Shown: piece after piece, positions 23,884 to 44,600 of the stretch | Layout of the letters: every line of letters begins with the position of its first letter | Position numbering within the stretch: the first letter of the stretch is position 1 | Source: Amanita rubescens | Taxonomy: Eukaryota > Basidiomycota > Agaricomycetes > Agaricales > Amanitaceae | Reading direction: 5' to 3' | Length of the DNA: 64,000 nucleotides | Assembly: GCA_015039365.1 (NCBI GenBank) | Contig: WION01000023.1 | Coordinates: 310,001 to 374,000, forward strand | Position numbers and translations under genes: made by a program | Notes under the pieces: generated by a model | What the model was told of the DNA's origin: nothing | The model's database searches: none | What the model saw: the letters and a program-made list of their open reading frames with translations, nothing else

Positions 23884-26134
23884 TGTCGCACAGTGAGGGA
23901 CCAGAGACGTGGAGGTTGAATGAGAAACAAGCCATCGATCGGCGAACTTTTATGAAGGAGCCCATCGAAAGAAACATAAGCCTTGGTATGTCATATAATG
24001 CCATGGAATTTTGTCCGCCTCCGGCAATTGCAGTTGCCGATTAAGGATATCACAAGATGTGCCTGGCGTGACCAATATGATATGCCTCGGCGTCGGCCAG
24101 CGCAACTTTGGTTCCGTGACAAGCACTCTTCTTACCCTCATGCTCAAAGCCCCCAAATCGGAAGTTTCTCTTAAATAGGGTCCATGAGCAGTCCACGAGT
24201 CGACTAAGACATGTGGTCGATGTTTAATGAACCAGCCGCCGGGTCATTACCGTATTGCAATGCAATATCGTCTTGTTACATAGATCGCGAATAATGATTC
24301 TGAAGTATTTAGTCAGCCTCTTGATCGTGATCGTGGTTTGAGGCCGCTGAGATTACGCACCGGAAGTTTGCCGCACGGGGCCGCGGCATCGTCGGCCCAT
24401 GCCTAGTGGAACCTAGTGGTCAACGCACAATGACTAAACCCTTGAATTCCCCTTGGCCCTTGGTCTTATGCAAATGAGGGTCTTGGTGACGAGTTGGTAA
24501 CTGAGTCTAACCCTAACTAAGCCAAACAAACTCGCTAGCTCGCAGCAATCATGAAGTCGATCCGGATGCTAGCCGATGCATGGCAACGAACGCGGCTGAG
24601 GTGCCGTGCCCTTCTTTCACGAACTAGTACTTACTCCACCACCGACTTGCTCACCTTCACCTATCCTCTGCCATAAACCATGTCCGCAACACCCTAAATC
24701 CGCGGCCTCGGCCCACTGGGATGCTTCCTCCCCCTCATTGATGACATCCGCAGCCTCGAAAACCTCCTAGTCAGCCTCCCCATCGATTGTGACATACGAT
24801 TCAACAACGACCACTCCACGCTGAACATGCCTATCTTTAGCCTAGTCGACAGGCGCTGCGGATCATCAATAGCTCAATGACGTGGATCCATTCTTCCTTG
24901 ACATGTGGTCCCAAAAGTCATTACAAACATACAAACGTGTCTACGACCGTGCACGACGCATATACCGATCGACACCTGCCTAGCCTGTATTCGTTGTCGT
25001 TGGCGGGCCAGTACCCGTCTCTGTTGTTTATCGAGGAGGTTTTAGAAGAGGAGGTTGAGCGCGAGATTTGGTGCGGGTTGAGAGAGCTGAAGTATGACGC
25101 CGAGTTTGGTGTATCTATCTGTTGGCGGACGAGGTGCCTAGGTTGGAGTTCGCCGTCGCCGTTGTCCTCTCCTGCAGGGTGCAGTGGGTTGTTGTGGGAG
25201 GCGAGAACAACACATCGTGAATGGTGCACCGGTGAGTGTTTGCCACGTAATTGAAGATTTGTTGTTGACGTCCTCAGGAATCTTTGCATTTTCGCGTTGA
25301 ATATAGCCTAATTGGGCTTTGCACTTGGCACATAGCTACAGAGTGGAAGTCGCGCCCGTTCAAAGCCGATGATGGCGCCCAAGAGCCGAAAATTGGGCTC
25401 CGTTACTGATACATAGTACGATTGGGCTACAAGGATTTGCTTGGCTTCGGACCTGCCGTGCACGGCAGCGGCCCATGTTACCAATTAATCATCTCTCCGA
25501 TCACAACTAACAGCCACTCCACTTGAATCCCACCACACCTTGATGCACGACGTGCCTCCCTTGTTGGCGTCCTACTAGTAAACCTTATTCAATACCCTGC
25601 TCTCAGGCTGCCAGCAAAAATGACGCACTCAGTCGCGTCGAAATGCTGGTACGAATCGCAAAGCTGTTGAGGACTGTGAGCATTTAATCACGCAGCATCA
25701 CCACGATCAGCCACCACCACAGCTAAACCGCTCGTGCCAAGCCTCTAACGATCCAGTGATGGAGCGTCACGTCATAAGTTCCACGAAGCGTGTGCGCGGG
25801 ATCCCTCCTGTCCTAGGAGCACATATCTCTGTGCTTCAAAACTTCCCGCATCGTGTTATGGCATCCAGGTATCGCGGTAAGTACTGGTATTGGGCGATTT
25901 TTTCAACGGTACGTGGGCGCAACGCGGTTTTACGTTTTCCTTGATAATGATCAATAAGCTGTGCAGGTTTCGGAACAACGAAGGCAACAATATATGCGTT
26001 CTAGGAAAGAATCACATCTTCTCTTTGATATGACGTGATGATACCCATCCGCTCCCTTCACCTGCCGATTTTCAGATACATATATGATAGATGATCACCT
26101 TTCGCTCCCCTAACTTCGATTCCTCCAAAGTGCC
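23884..26134. other. Gene-poor interval with a decayed coding fragment
   Basis: At 24700-25290 (plus) pieces of coding-looking sequence occur in shifting frames, including GPLGCFLPLIDDIRSLENLL and, further on, YPSLLFIEEVLEEEVEREIW. They look like the remains of a leucine-rich gene of the F-box type. No intact gene is supported between the MFS gene and the FAD oxidase. Confidence 0.35.
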
Positions 26135-28139
26135 ATGAGAACCCTTTGGTTGCCGTCCATCGCCATCCTAACGGTTCCCCTCCTCTCTGTTGTCTCCTCG
26201 ACTCCCAGATGCAAATGTCGTTCATATGAGGCCTGCTGGCCATCGACGTCCGAATTTTCTCAGCTCGCGTCGAAACTCTCTCAACCCCTAATCAAACCGG
26301 TTCCTCCTGCTTCCGGATGCTACCCCCCTTCTCACCCTTCAGGCAACTGCACTAACATCGTAACGCTCCTTACAGACGGTCCACACCGCTCCAACTTCCC
26401 TGGAGCTATGCAATCGCCCAATTTTGAAACTTTCACTTTCAAGAACGGGACCATTGATGCATGTTACTACAACACGACTTTGGGCTTCCCATGCGACCAA
26501 GGAAACATTCCAATCTTGGGAGTGGACGCGAGACAAGTTAGTGATATCCAAGCCGCGGTCACGTTCGCGGCCGAATATAATTTGAGATTGGTCATAAAGA
26601 ATACGGGGTAAGCGGTTTTTCATTATAACCATTGCCAAAGCTGACTCGCTTGACCGTGGCAGACATGATTTTCTGGGCAGGAGCATTGCCCGCGGTGCAT
26701 TTATGATATGGACCCACAACCTTAAGAACATAAGTTACGACGATCAATTCGTACCGACCGGTGCCCCTCCGAACGAAGCATATCAAGGTAACTTTGGAGC
26801 AGTATGATATAACGGTGTTATTAGCTGACGTTTGTACCTCAGCGTTAACTTTAGGTGCCGGAGTGCAATGGTTTGAGGCTTATGATGCCGCAAACACCAA
26901 TAACCGAACGATCGTTGGTGGTTTATCAATCGGAGGCTCTGTCGGTGCTGCAGGAGGGTGGATCCAAGGTGGAGGTCACAGTATACTATCGCCGAAGTTT
27001 GGTTTAGGTCAGTTTCTTGGAAGCTCCGATGTCTGGCAGTGCTCAGCATAATGAACAGGTGTCGACAACGCAATCCAGTTCACGGTGGTACTTGCCTCAG
27101 GGGAATATGTCACGGCCAACGAATACCAGTATTCTGATCTGTTCTGGGCTCTTCGCGGCGGAGGTGGAGGCACATACGGCGTTGTCGTGACCGTCACCTA
27201 TCGCACACACGAAGTCTTCCCTGTTACCTCCATCTTCTTCCGGATAAACGCGACGACGCCCGAAGGTGCACTGAATGTGGCTACAGAGTATTTTAAGCTA
27301 CAACCAAGCTGGTCAGACGCAGGTTGGGGAGGATATTCATTCTTCACCGGGACACCGGGGGAGCTTCAAGGCATGTACCTCGCTCCGAACGTGAGTGAAG
27401 CCCAGGTAAATGCGACGCTTAATCCGTTCCTTGATAATGCAAGAGCGGTTACTGGGGCGCAAAACGTCGTATCATCCCTGACCTCGATACCGACGTATTA
27501 TGAGTGGTATCTATCATTTTTCAACACAACGGGTCAAGTTGGTACAAATGGCGAGCTTATATCTCGGTTGTTGTCTCGTGAGGCAGCAGAACAGCAACCT
27601 GATAAAGTGGCAGAAGTCGTATTAAACGTTTCAGCGAGCCTTGGAGTACTCGAGTTCAAGTAGGTTCAATTCTGCCTTCTGATGATCGTAATTTGACGTT
27701 CTATCCATAGTTTTGTGGCTGGTGGTGCCGTTGCAAAGATACATCCAGATTCGGCGGGGCTTAACCCTGAATGGAGAAAGTCAATCGGCGAGTTTGTTAC
27801 AGGAATAAGTTGGCAGGAAGGCGCTTCGACTGCTGATATAAACGTGCTCAGGAAAGCTGCTGTGTCTAGTCTTGCATTACTAGACACTATCTCGCCGGGT
27901 TCTGCAACCTATTTTAACGAGGTACGCATCTATTCGAGCTCCCACGTATACAATGCGACTCTAACAAATTCTGTTAGGCATCCTTATATGAAAAGAACCC
28001 GGAAAAGACTTTCTTTGGTTCGCATTATGAACCGTTGAAGGCTATCAAAAAGAAATATGATGTTAACGATTTGTTCTTGGTGGAGGAGGGAGTAGGCTCA
28101 GCAGACTGGGATACCACGTTGAATTGCCGCCTTCACTGA
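26135..28139 (+). CDS. Secreted FAD-linked oxidoreductase, berberine-bridge-enzyme-like, 578 aa
   Basis: Six exons join in phase: 26135-26607, 26663-26787, 26843-27007, 27059-27659, 27711-27921 and 27978-28139. The start gives a signal peptide (LPSIAILTVPLLSVVSS). The FAD-binding PCMH domain shows KNTGHDFLGRS, whose His is the usual covalent FAD site, then WIQGGGHSILSPKFGLGVDN. The second, Cys-based flavin attachment point is replaced (AAGGW), so one-bond attachment is expected. FWALRGGGGGTYGVV is the conserved binding strand. The C-terminal BBE segment (FFGSHYEPLKAIKKKYDVNDLF) is intact. Several N-x-S/T sites fit secretion. It oxidises alcohols, sugars or secondary metabolites using O2; the substrate is not deducible. 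The MFS exporter lies about 2.3 kb away on the other strand. Confidence 0.93.
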
Positions 28140-29065
28140 GTTGGCAGGGCGTTTACCAGTTCTATAAACTACGATTCTTCAACTATGCGGACATTATTTA
28201 ACGTGAATTGTGAGACGTTCTTCGCTTTTGAGTAAACAACATGACTATATATGTCAAGGCGCTCTCCCTGATGAATTTTATTAGATAGGCACAGTTGGAT
28301 ACGGTTCAGCGATGCTGAGAGTGGATTATCAGCCGCGCAGGTCAGTGCGTGGGACATTTAGAGCCAAAATCGGAAAATCGATTTCCGTCTCAACCGGCTT
28401 GCGCCTTGAAGCTTGATCCCAAACTTTCGTCACGCCCATTCACATTCATCTTTTCTGCTCAGTGAACAGGGAAACATCTTTATAATGTCGACGTGAATTT
28501 TCCGAAATTCGGTGACGACTGACTTGCAGCGAGTTGGGGGATGGCTTGATTTGGCGCCTGTTCCTGAGGATCCGGAACTTGAGTGGGAAATAGTAGGTTG
28601 GTTATTGAAATGTTATCAAGCCATCTGGCAGCTGAGATGGCTGCTTCGAGGCTAAGTCAGGAATCTCAAAACGATTGCCTGCGTTGTATAGTAAGTCTAC
28701 CAAGGAGGAAATCTTCCTGATCGAGTCTCGTGACTATGATCACCATCGACCAGGCCTTCACTGGTCTAGGCCTGGAACTTGTCACTCACAAGGTGCTTCG
28801 TAAGTTCTAGCTTAACACGAGCGCACGTAGAATCATCGCTCTTCTGCCGATAGACTCAAGGTTTCGTACTCTTGAGGCAGTGCCGTAAGGTAGACGACTA
28901 AGATGCATAACAGTTGTCTCCTGGACCGTAAGATAAGGGTGCCTCCGCTGATTGAGCGTTGATAACCTTTCCGAAGGTTGGTACTTATTCATAGATCAAA
29001 ACAAGGCTATTGAGGTGAGGCGTATATATATTCCTAGCCAGTGCTGCTGAGTTTACCGCAAAGCT
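28140..29065. other. Intergenic stretch, no gene seen
   Basis: Only short frames without recognisable features. I saw no tRNA-like structure or clear repeat. Confidence 0.4.
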
Positions 29066-31180
29066 ATGCCAACCCTCCCTCGCTTCCTTACTAGGCACAA
29101 CCCAGAGGACCGAGCGCCCAGGGCCAGAGGTGTCGGTGTTCCGTTAGCACTGAGGCCGTCTCTGGCCTTCCGACCTGCACGTTCATTCATGGTCTCTAGC
29201 TCAGAATCGTGGTTCCAGGACATGTCACCAGTCTTAATAAACGATAACATCTTTAATTGGTGGGCCACGCAACACCATACCACGATCCGCAAACTCGAGC
29301 TGAGAAAGGAGCGAGATCACTTCAAACACGAGTTCGTCGTGATTTATCCCGATAATCCGGGTCAACGCGTCCATCGCATTGAACGGCGACCATTGGGAGG
29401 GCCGTCTGCGGAAGCGATATTCGCAAAAGGCTGCGATGCAGAGGATAGTATCACTCCTGTCGAGGACAAGGAACTTGCGATTATCCAGCGCGATACGGAT
29501 TGCAAGATCGAGGTGGAATTTCATTTGAATCCAAAGCCAGACTTGTATACCGCCCTTGTTATCTGCGATACCATCCGCAAGGATCCTCACGCAAAGAAAT
29601 ATACGTTGCAGCAGTTTAACTGCTACTTTGTTGCACGCGCTATCATGACGCTAATCACTCGTCATTATCTGCTCCAACAGTCCTTCTCAGACCTCCGATG
29701 GTACGCGATCAGCGAATCTTCCGTATCGGCGCACCTTTTTCACGACAATTGGGGCAACCTGGATAAGGCAATGAAGGATGCGATGATTACAATTCTAGCG
29801 AAGGCATTGTGGCCTATAATTCAAGTGGACGCAGAGCCTCTTGTAAAGAAAAAAGGCCATTGGAAAAAACTGGAGACGGATGTGAAGCTCATTATCCGGA
29901 AAACGGTGGAGGGAAGGCCATATTGACCGAATCGTTGAAAAGGAGCGTAGTTCCCATGGGTATTAGAGGCGACACGAGACACTTTGTGGCATGATAATCT
30001 CGAGCGCAATCTGCTAAATCAACAAGGGGAGGAAAATTACGAACGATGTGCAGGATTTATTACCCTGTGCGAGACGATGAAACCTGATTTGGAGCAGCGG
30101 TTACCGGACGGGATTGGAGTCCAGATTGCCGAAGCGTCTACTCCATAGGCTTACCCCCTTCCTTACTTGCATCTCTGCCTGCCGAGCTCATGGCGCGATT
30201 TCCGTCCCATTTCCTTGACAAATTACCGGATGAAGTCGTGCAGAATATAGCTGACACGCATATGGAAAGGGCTCCAGATGCGTATTTGTTGGCTTTGTCT
30301 TCCCCCTTATTCGAGCGAACTCCGACGAGAGTGGTACTTCGGTTGCCTGAAGATCTCCGGAGAGTTCCACAGGAGCTTCTCGACGTTTCTCTGCGGCGCA
30401 TACGCACTGTATTAGAGGACCCGATTCCAAGCGAGGAATGTTACAAGCCGCTCGCCTTGAAACTTTTGAAACGTCTCCCCGAAGATTTGTTGGGGCAGCC
30501 TACCTCCTAAATTTAGGGATATTAGAGCACGGCATAACGGTTCGACGACATTGACCCAACGTCTGTGGACCCCCATTATTGGTGATTCATCGATCAGCAC
30601 GATAACGGAACCCACGAAATTCGAGTCCCCTCGATTACTTCAGTCCGTTTGGTACCGACAGCGTTACACAAGCGAATGCCTGGAATCGTCCTCGGAAATG
30701 TTCCCGATATCAGTGGTTTAAAAACATTGTCTTCGGAGGCCGTGGCATTAGTACCTCCAGAGAGCATAGCAAAGCTTCAGGCCTCGCCTATTGGCAAAGC
30801 TGCCCAGGGAGCTTCTCGAAAGAATTCCTGAATCCACGTTGAAGAACTTGCCACGAGAGATGCTCGAAAAGGTGCCAGATGAACTTTTGCAAAACTTACC
30901 GATACAGCTATTGAATAATATTCCTAACGAGCTACTGTCGAACTTACCGGAAAAGGTCACAGATCTGCTCCGTGATACCATCGCCTCTAAGATATTCGAA
31001 CGCGATGATCTTAGAGAAGAGCTTGTGAAGAACGCGGGGAGTGTCGTAATGGAGGGCTTGAACAGGTCTTCGGGCAAGCCGTTGAAATCTATTATGAAAA
31101 TTTCGCTTCGAGGAATCCATCAGATGTAAGGCATTCCGATTCCGGCAGGGGAACTCATGAATAATATATATATTTTAGAA
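29066..31180 (+). pseudogene. Decayed gene: NCYF-motif domain followed by octapeptide repeats
   Basis: The first frame (29066-29926, 286 aa) belongs to a basidiomycete-expanded family with an alpha/beta region and KKYTLQQFNCYFVARAIM; the Asn-Cys pair resembles the active site of permuted NlpC/P60 (LRAT-like) proteins, though the enzyme role is inference. It stops at 29926, but coding character resumes in other frames: RRHETLWHDNLERNLL at about 29960, then an octapeptide repeat of the form [LIV]-P-x-x-L-L-x-x from about 30140 to 30510 and again 30791-31060 (LPREMLEKVPDELLQN). At about 30790 the repeat switches frame within one unit. At least three frame changes make an intact product unlikely, unless assembly errors are present. 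Confidence 0.6.
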
Positions 31181-31835
31181 GAAAATCAAGATTTCAGAGA
31201 CGTATGAAGATTTTCAACGGTACATACTTGACTATGAACAGAGTTCACTGCAGGATGGTAGTGAATATTGCGCAGCTTCGGCGCGGGTGAAGAAGAGGTG
31301 TATAACAACTTGCGTCAGAAAAAGGAAGAAATATGGCGTGGCGCGTATTCTCGTTCTCTTCCGCCTGGTAGCGCTTCGAGAAATGGGCAACAGCGCGATT
31401 GACCTCATCCGAGTAGGATATCGATCACCGACTCACTAGTTTTGTTATCTAGTAGGCGAGATTTTAGTCATTGTGGAGCGCTTTGTGATACTAATAGGCG
31501 CGATCGTTTCATGGTACTTCCATAATAGTCTGAAACGCTCAGTGAGAGCTGTGTCGCCGTCAATGCAAAGTTCTTCCTTGACAACAGCTTGCCAATGTCA
31601 CATCAGTGTCGCACCTCTGCGCTACCCTTACGAGGCCCAGAACCCTACTATACAGGGGTTCCTCAGGCTGTGCTTCTCACGGTTCCTGATTCAATCCCTT
31701 CAGTCGTTCTCTACATTCACCGCTTGGAGTTTACTCTGCCTGTTGACCAGGACTTTTATCGTTCTGAACCTGCAGGCCAGAATTTATTCTTAGCTTCACG
31801 CATAACCACTATCACCAGCGCGACCGCCCAGAAAA

Positions 31836-32672
31836 ATGTCAACAACGACAACATTGACATCCGTTGCCATCTTGGCTTCTTCCCAGTCAAGCAGCACAGT
31901 GCAAAGTGCAGGAAATTCCAATGACAAACAGCCTGCGCCCGTGACAAAGCAAAGTCTTTGGGCGCTCGGTCTCCTTCTGACTGTCCTCAGCGCGCTCCTT
32001 CTCATTATCGCCAGCCTTATTATCGCCTATCTCCGGTGTCGTCCTACAGCGTCCTTTCGAGTCAATTGGCCAACTTCCCCCTTATCACCCTCTATCTGAA
32101 CACCTTCATCTATTTCCTTCTCGCCCTATCGTCCATCATCGGGTTTTACGTCTTCTTCCCCCGTCCAACAGATCAGAAGACCCCGAAGGTCAAGCGACTG
32201 CAGTTTCTTGCGTCCACATACGCAACCTTGTTTGTGCTGTCGTTGGCAGGTATCGATAGTATGCTTGTATTTGCCTCTTCACGCCGAACCCGCCAGTGGC
32301 CCTATCCAGATGCACAGGCAGGCCGCTTTGGTGCTGAGTCCGACAGCATCAGTCGCGTTGGAGCTTGGCGTAGGTGTATGCGCGCCGGAGTCTCTCACCA
32401 ACAGCGCATGACTCGATTTTGGTGAGCCTATGTCAGAGGTCAACATCTTTTAAGGCAGGAGGCGTAACGTTAATCGTGCTTGGATGGCTAGCTAGCCTTG
32501 GTATGTCCTCTAGTTGCCTATTCCCCCAAGAGTCGATTTGTTGACGACTTTGTAGCCATAACTATTTCAGTAAACATGTATACCAGTCGCGTTCAGAAAC
32601 TACTGGAGGATGACTTCGAGAGGAATCTGGGTTTCGGCGACGACAGTTTCGATTGGCGTTATTAGTATTTTT
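31836..32672 (+). CDS. Possible multi-pass membrane protein, model unresolved
   Basis: A start at 31836 leads to a Ser/Thr-rich N-terminus and a strong membrane helix (SLWALGLLLTVLSALLLIIA). A second helix (NTFIYFLLALSSIIGFYVFF) and a third (ASTYATLFVLSLAGI) follow in another frame. A last exon could run GVTLIVLGWLASL, across a canonical intron, to VQKLLEDDFERNLGFGDDSF and a stop near 32672. The shift between the first two helices needs a gap of 3n+2 bases, which only very short GT..AG stretches (14 or 26 bp) provide, so the gene may be frameshifted. No family was recognised. 31181-31835 holds no supportable gene. Confidence 0.4.
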
Positions 32673-32852
32673 GCGAAATGTACCTTCTTTTGTTCTATAT
32701 ACATTCTCTTGAAAGCTGTTGTACCACTCCGTCGATCGAGCGCTCGAGGGATGACTCCATCCGACTGCCGCCTTCGCGGGCCAGCGAGTAGAATGTAATG
32801 CAATTGTAGTTGATATACAGATGATCGATGATCTACGATAGCGCAATATAGC

Positions 32853-40856
<8,004 letters not shown>

Positions 40857-40867
<11 letters not shown>

Positions 40868-41560
40868 GCGCGTAAGATCGGTACAATTCCCACTTTCTCA
40901 CTTCAACATTCAATCCATCCACCTCAGTTCCATTCATAAATTCTAATTCACATCTTAAGTAAACTGAAAGCACCGCCAACTTTGAACGAACGTACCATGT
41001 AACACGAAAAACGGTGCCACCTTCTGTGCCTCAGCGCCAGGCGTAACACTCACTCCTACCTTGAGCGCATCAGTGCACTTGAATAACCTCGTCCTAACCC
41101 ACCCCTCCTCCCTTTTCAACCCATCCACTATCTCCTCCACCCTCTTAATCCCCTCATCCACCCCCTCACCCTCCAACTCATGCGTAACAATCTCCTTCGT
41201 CGGATTCTCTACCCCCAAACTATTCGTCCTCACCGATTCCCCAGAATCCCAAACAACCTCACACGTCCTCCTATCCAACACATCCAACCTCTCCATCAAA
41301 TCAGCCTCCCTCTGACTTCTCTCCTTCCGAAACCGAGTGTAACTCTCATCCTCAAACGTAGCCATATCGTCAACATCGTACAACGCAAGCCAAGAAGGTT
41401 TCTTTTCGTCCGTAGCGGAGAACCGGGCCGCCGTGAGGAATTTAGAGGGTAGGTTGTTCATACGAAGTGGGATGTGTTCATTGTCGTACCAGTCGTGGAA
41501 CTCGTCGAGAGAGACGAGGGATCCTGGTTCGGAGAGGACGGCAAGGAATGCGGGAGGCAT
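40857..41560 (-). CDS. Dimeric alpha-beta-barrel (EthD/Dabb-like) protein, 223 aa
   Basis: Two exons join in phase: 40996-41560 and 40857-40963. The N-terminal half reads LAVLSEPGSLVSLDEFHDWYDNEHIPLRM, the signature of EthD-like ferredoxin-fold proteins, then a second, weaker repeat ends with FFVLHG and EVRKWELYRSY. Such proteins are common in agaricomycetes as stand-alone units or fused to hydrolases; the reaction is unknown. The stop lies within the first codons of the longest BEACH model (start 40867) on the same strand, so the two genes touch or overlap. That argues for the downstream BEACH start at 40822. Confidence 0.7.
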
Positions 41561-41671
41561 GGTGCGTTGACCAGTTATAGGTGTCTCTCTTGCATATATA
41601 GTGCGGAATAAGGCTGTTCCGCGCTATCATGCGCCCAACCAGATCAATACATTTCGCTACCTAAATGGTAC

Positions 41672-44600
41672 TTACTCCGACTGCGTCCCTCTACGCCTCA
41701 AGTAGAATAGCGCAAACGTGCACGCTAAAAGTCCCAGTCCAGCTAGAGCCATTCCACCGTTTGCGAAAGTTTCCGTCGCGCCTTCATCACCGTCGGCGTT
41801 GCGTATCGCGCCCTTTTCCACCATCGCTCCCTGCTTGATAAGCTGTTTTGCCGGTTCTTCATCCTTGGCTGCATCATCCGTCCCGTACCCCACTTCCCTC
41901 TCCAACATCTCAACCAACTCAGTATATCCCTTTTGCCGTGCCACGCGCAAAGCACGACGTAACTCCTCATCACCAATCAAATCCTTCCTCGCGTCCAACA
42001 AAACCTTTACAACGTCCACCCATCCCTCATTCACACCCTGTTCCAAAGCATACTTAACCCCATTCATCGCAGCACCTCTCTCAATCATCATCTTCACCAC
42101 ATCCGCATATCCCCTCCTAGCAGCCATCTCCAACGCCATTCCTTCACTCCCATTAACATCTGCCCCCTTTTCAATCAACATCTTGGCTATTTCCGGATAT
42201 CCACCTATCAGAGCATCCTCGAGAGCAGTATGATCATTAGATTCACAATGGTTAACATCAAAGCTGCGATGTTCGAGCAAATGTTCGAGGGTATCTTGTC
42301 TCCCCATATATGCAGCAACTTGCAAAGCACCTTCACATCCAGACGACATGCCTCCAGCAGCTTCCAACACTTTGAGAACCTCCAAATGACCATTGAGAGA
42401 TGCATTAATGACAGCTATCCCCTCCAATCCATTTGCATCCACATTATACTTTTCCAACAATATTCTGACCAATTCAATATTTCCATTAAATGAAGCATCT
42501 GCAAGAGCCCAGTTAAGAGCATTTGATGCATCAAGTTTTGGATGATATTGCAACTTCCAATCCATAACCTGTTCCAAGTAAAGTACACTTTGATGTTGGG
42601 TGGCACAATGAATCCCTTTGGAAAATGCCTGATCAGTAAACATAGCCCCAGCTTCCAATAGGATCCCTGCAACCATGAACTTTCTAGTACTCAGTGCCAT
42701 TTCCAATCCAGTCCCATCTGTACCTTCCTCATCCAAAAACTCAGAAGCACCATATGATTTACTACTACAAAGCAGCTTTACCATCTCCACATTTCCTTTG
42801 CTAACAGCATTCTGGAGATGATTCATTCCCAGTAACACATGAGCACCCTTCTCAATCAAATATGAAGCAATATCCACATGGTTTCCACAAATGGCTGCAT
42901 GCAAGGCATTCCCAAGCCTACTTCCTCCAACCATATTAACATCAGCCCCTCTCTCAATCAACAACTTGACCAGCTGAAAATGTCCTTCAAGACAAGCTGC
43001 TTGCAATGGTGTCCCAAGCTCTTCAGAATACAAATCAACATCAGCTCCATTGTCCAACAAACATTGTACAACTTGGGTATTCCCATGAAAAGAAGCTTGG
43101 TGTAATGGTGCACCACAAGAAAAATTATTACTACCCAAGTTGGGGTCAGCCCCTTCATAAATGAGAAGCTGGACAACAGAGGCATTGTGACCACAGCTAG
43201 AAGCACAGTGCAGTGGTGTAAGTCCCCTCTGATCAAATATATTAATTTCAGCACCATTTCTGATCAAGAACTGGATGATCTCGGAATGGCCATACATTGC
43301 ACCAGAATGAAGAGCTGTACCTCCTCTCCAGCCTTTTTGGTTTACATCAACACCTCTTTTAAGCAAAAGTTGGAGTATATTCAAGTGTTTCTTGTATACT
43401 CCATATTGGAAGGCTGATGTGTTGTCCTGCTCATGAGTTGCATGGACATCTGCTCCATGGTCCAACAATAAAATCACAATGTCTATATAACCTATATGTG
43501 ATGCAGCAAGCAAAGCTTTGTTCAAGTCTAAATCAACAACATTGGCTTCCCAGTCTGTTTCTAGCAACCACTTGACAATTTTGACAGCACCCAATAAAGC
43601 AGCATAAACCAAAGGTGATTCAGGTTCCCTGATATGTGTTGAATAATCCTCATCATCAAGAAACTCATAACTTGTGAGTTGCTTCCCATTGTTTTCTGGC
43701 TCAAAAAGTGGTTTAAGCATTTCCGTGATTTCATCATCATGACCTAAATCACCAGCAACAATATGTGAAGGCCAATATGCAGAACAATATTTCTGAAGAG
43801 GAAATGAATCAAAGTGAAAAGATTTGATGCACATTTTGGCAATGTATGCATGACATGTTTTTAGATCTGGCAAGATATTTCTGGTAAGATATTCCTTCAC
43901 AGAAGCATGTGCCAAGGCAATTTTATCATCTCCAGTCCTCTTAACAAGACTGGAACAAATTAAGAACACATCCTCAGAGTGCAACAATTTTTTCTCTGCA
44001 CTCAAACTTTGGGACTCTTCATCAAATTCAAGTACAGATGCAAGTTCCCCCAATGTCAGTTGTGAACATCCATAACTGACCCAGATTAACAATTTTATAG
44101 TGTTGGGTTTTTCCCATTCTGGTATCTTTTCAAAAATTTTATCATATGTCTCCTTCAAAGTCTTTGGAAGCCCATTGAGCCTTAGAGCATTCATTGTGAT
44201 ACTTGATCTTTTGAGTTCATCCAACTGGCATGATACCCATCTGAACATGCCATTAGCCTCTTTTGTTAATGTTTTATGGATCAAATCACAGCCATCCTGA
44301 CCCCATTTCTGAAGATGTACATGATGGGACAGTTCATGGGCAACATAAGCTTGTATGTCACCATCTACTGGCATAGTAGCTAGATCCACCTCAAGTAGTT
44401 CCATTTGTGCAAAAAAGGCAATTATGGACTGCTCTTTCCTGGAAGTGACCAAGATATGGCAGTTTGCCAATCCCCATCCTCTTATAGCCTGAATCAACTG
44501 CAAAATATCATCAAGTTCCCTGCATTCATCCAAGGCATCCATTATCAAATATACATCCTGAGAGCAAGATAGCATCTCTTTCAATGCATTTTTAAGCATA

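Noticed and set aside
24510..24520. TAACCCTAACT as a telomeric repeat
   Set aside because: Only a single unit with no tandem continuation; chance match.
24877..25254. 125-aa plus-strand frame as a gene
   Set aside because: Coding character changes frame within it, so it looks like a fragment of a decayed gene.
29234..29590. Minus-strand 118-aa frame
   Set aside because: Shadow of the plus-strand NCYF-family frame, which matches a known basidiomycete protein pattern.
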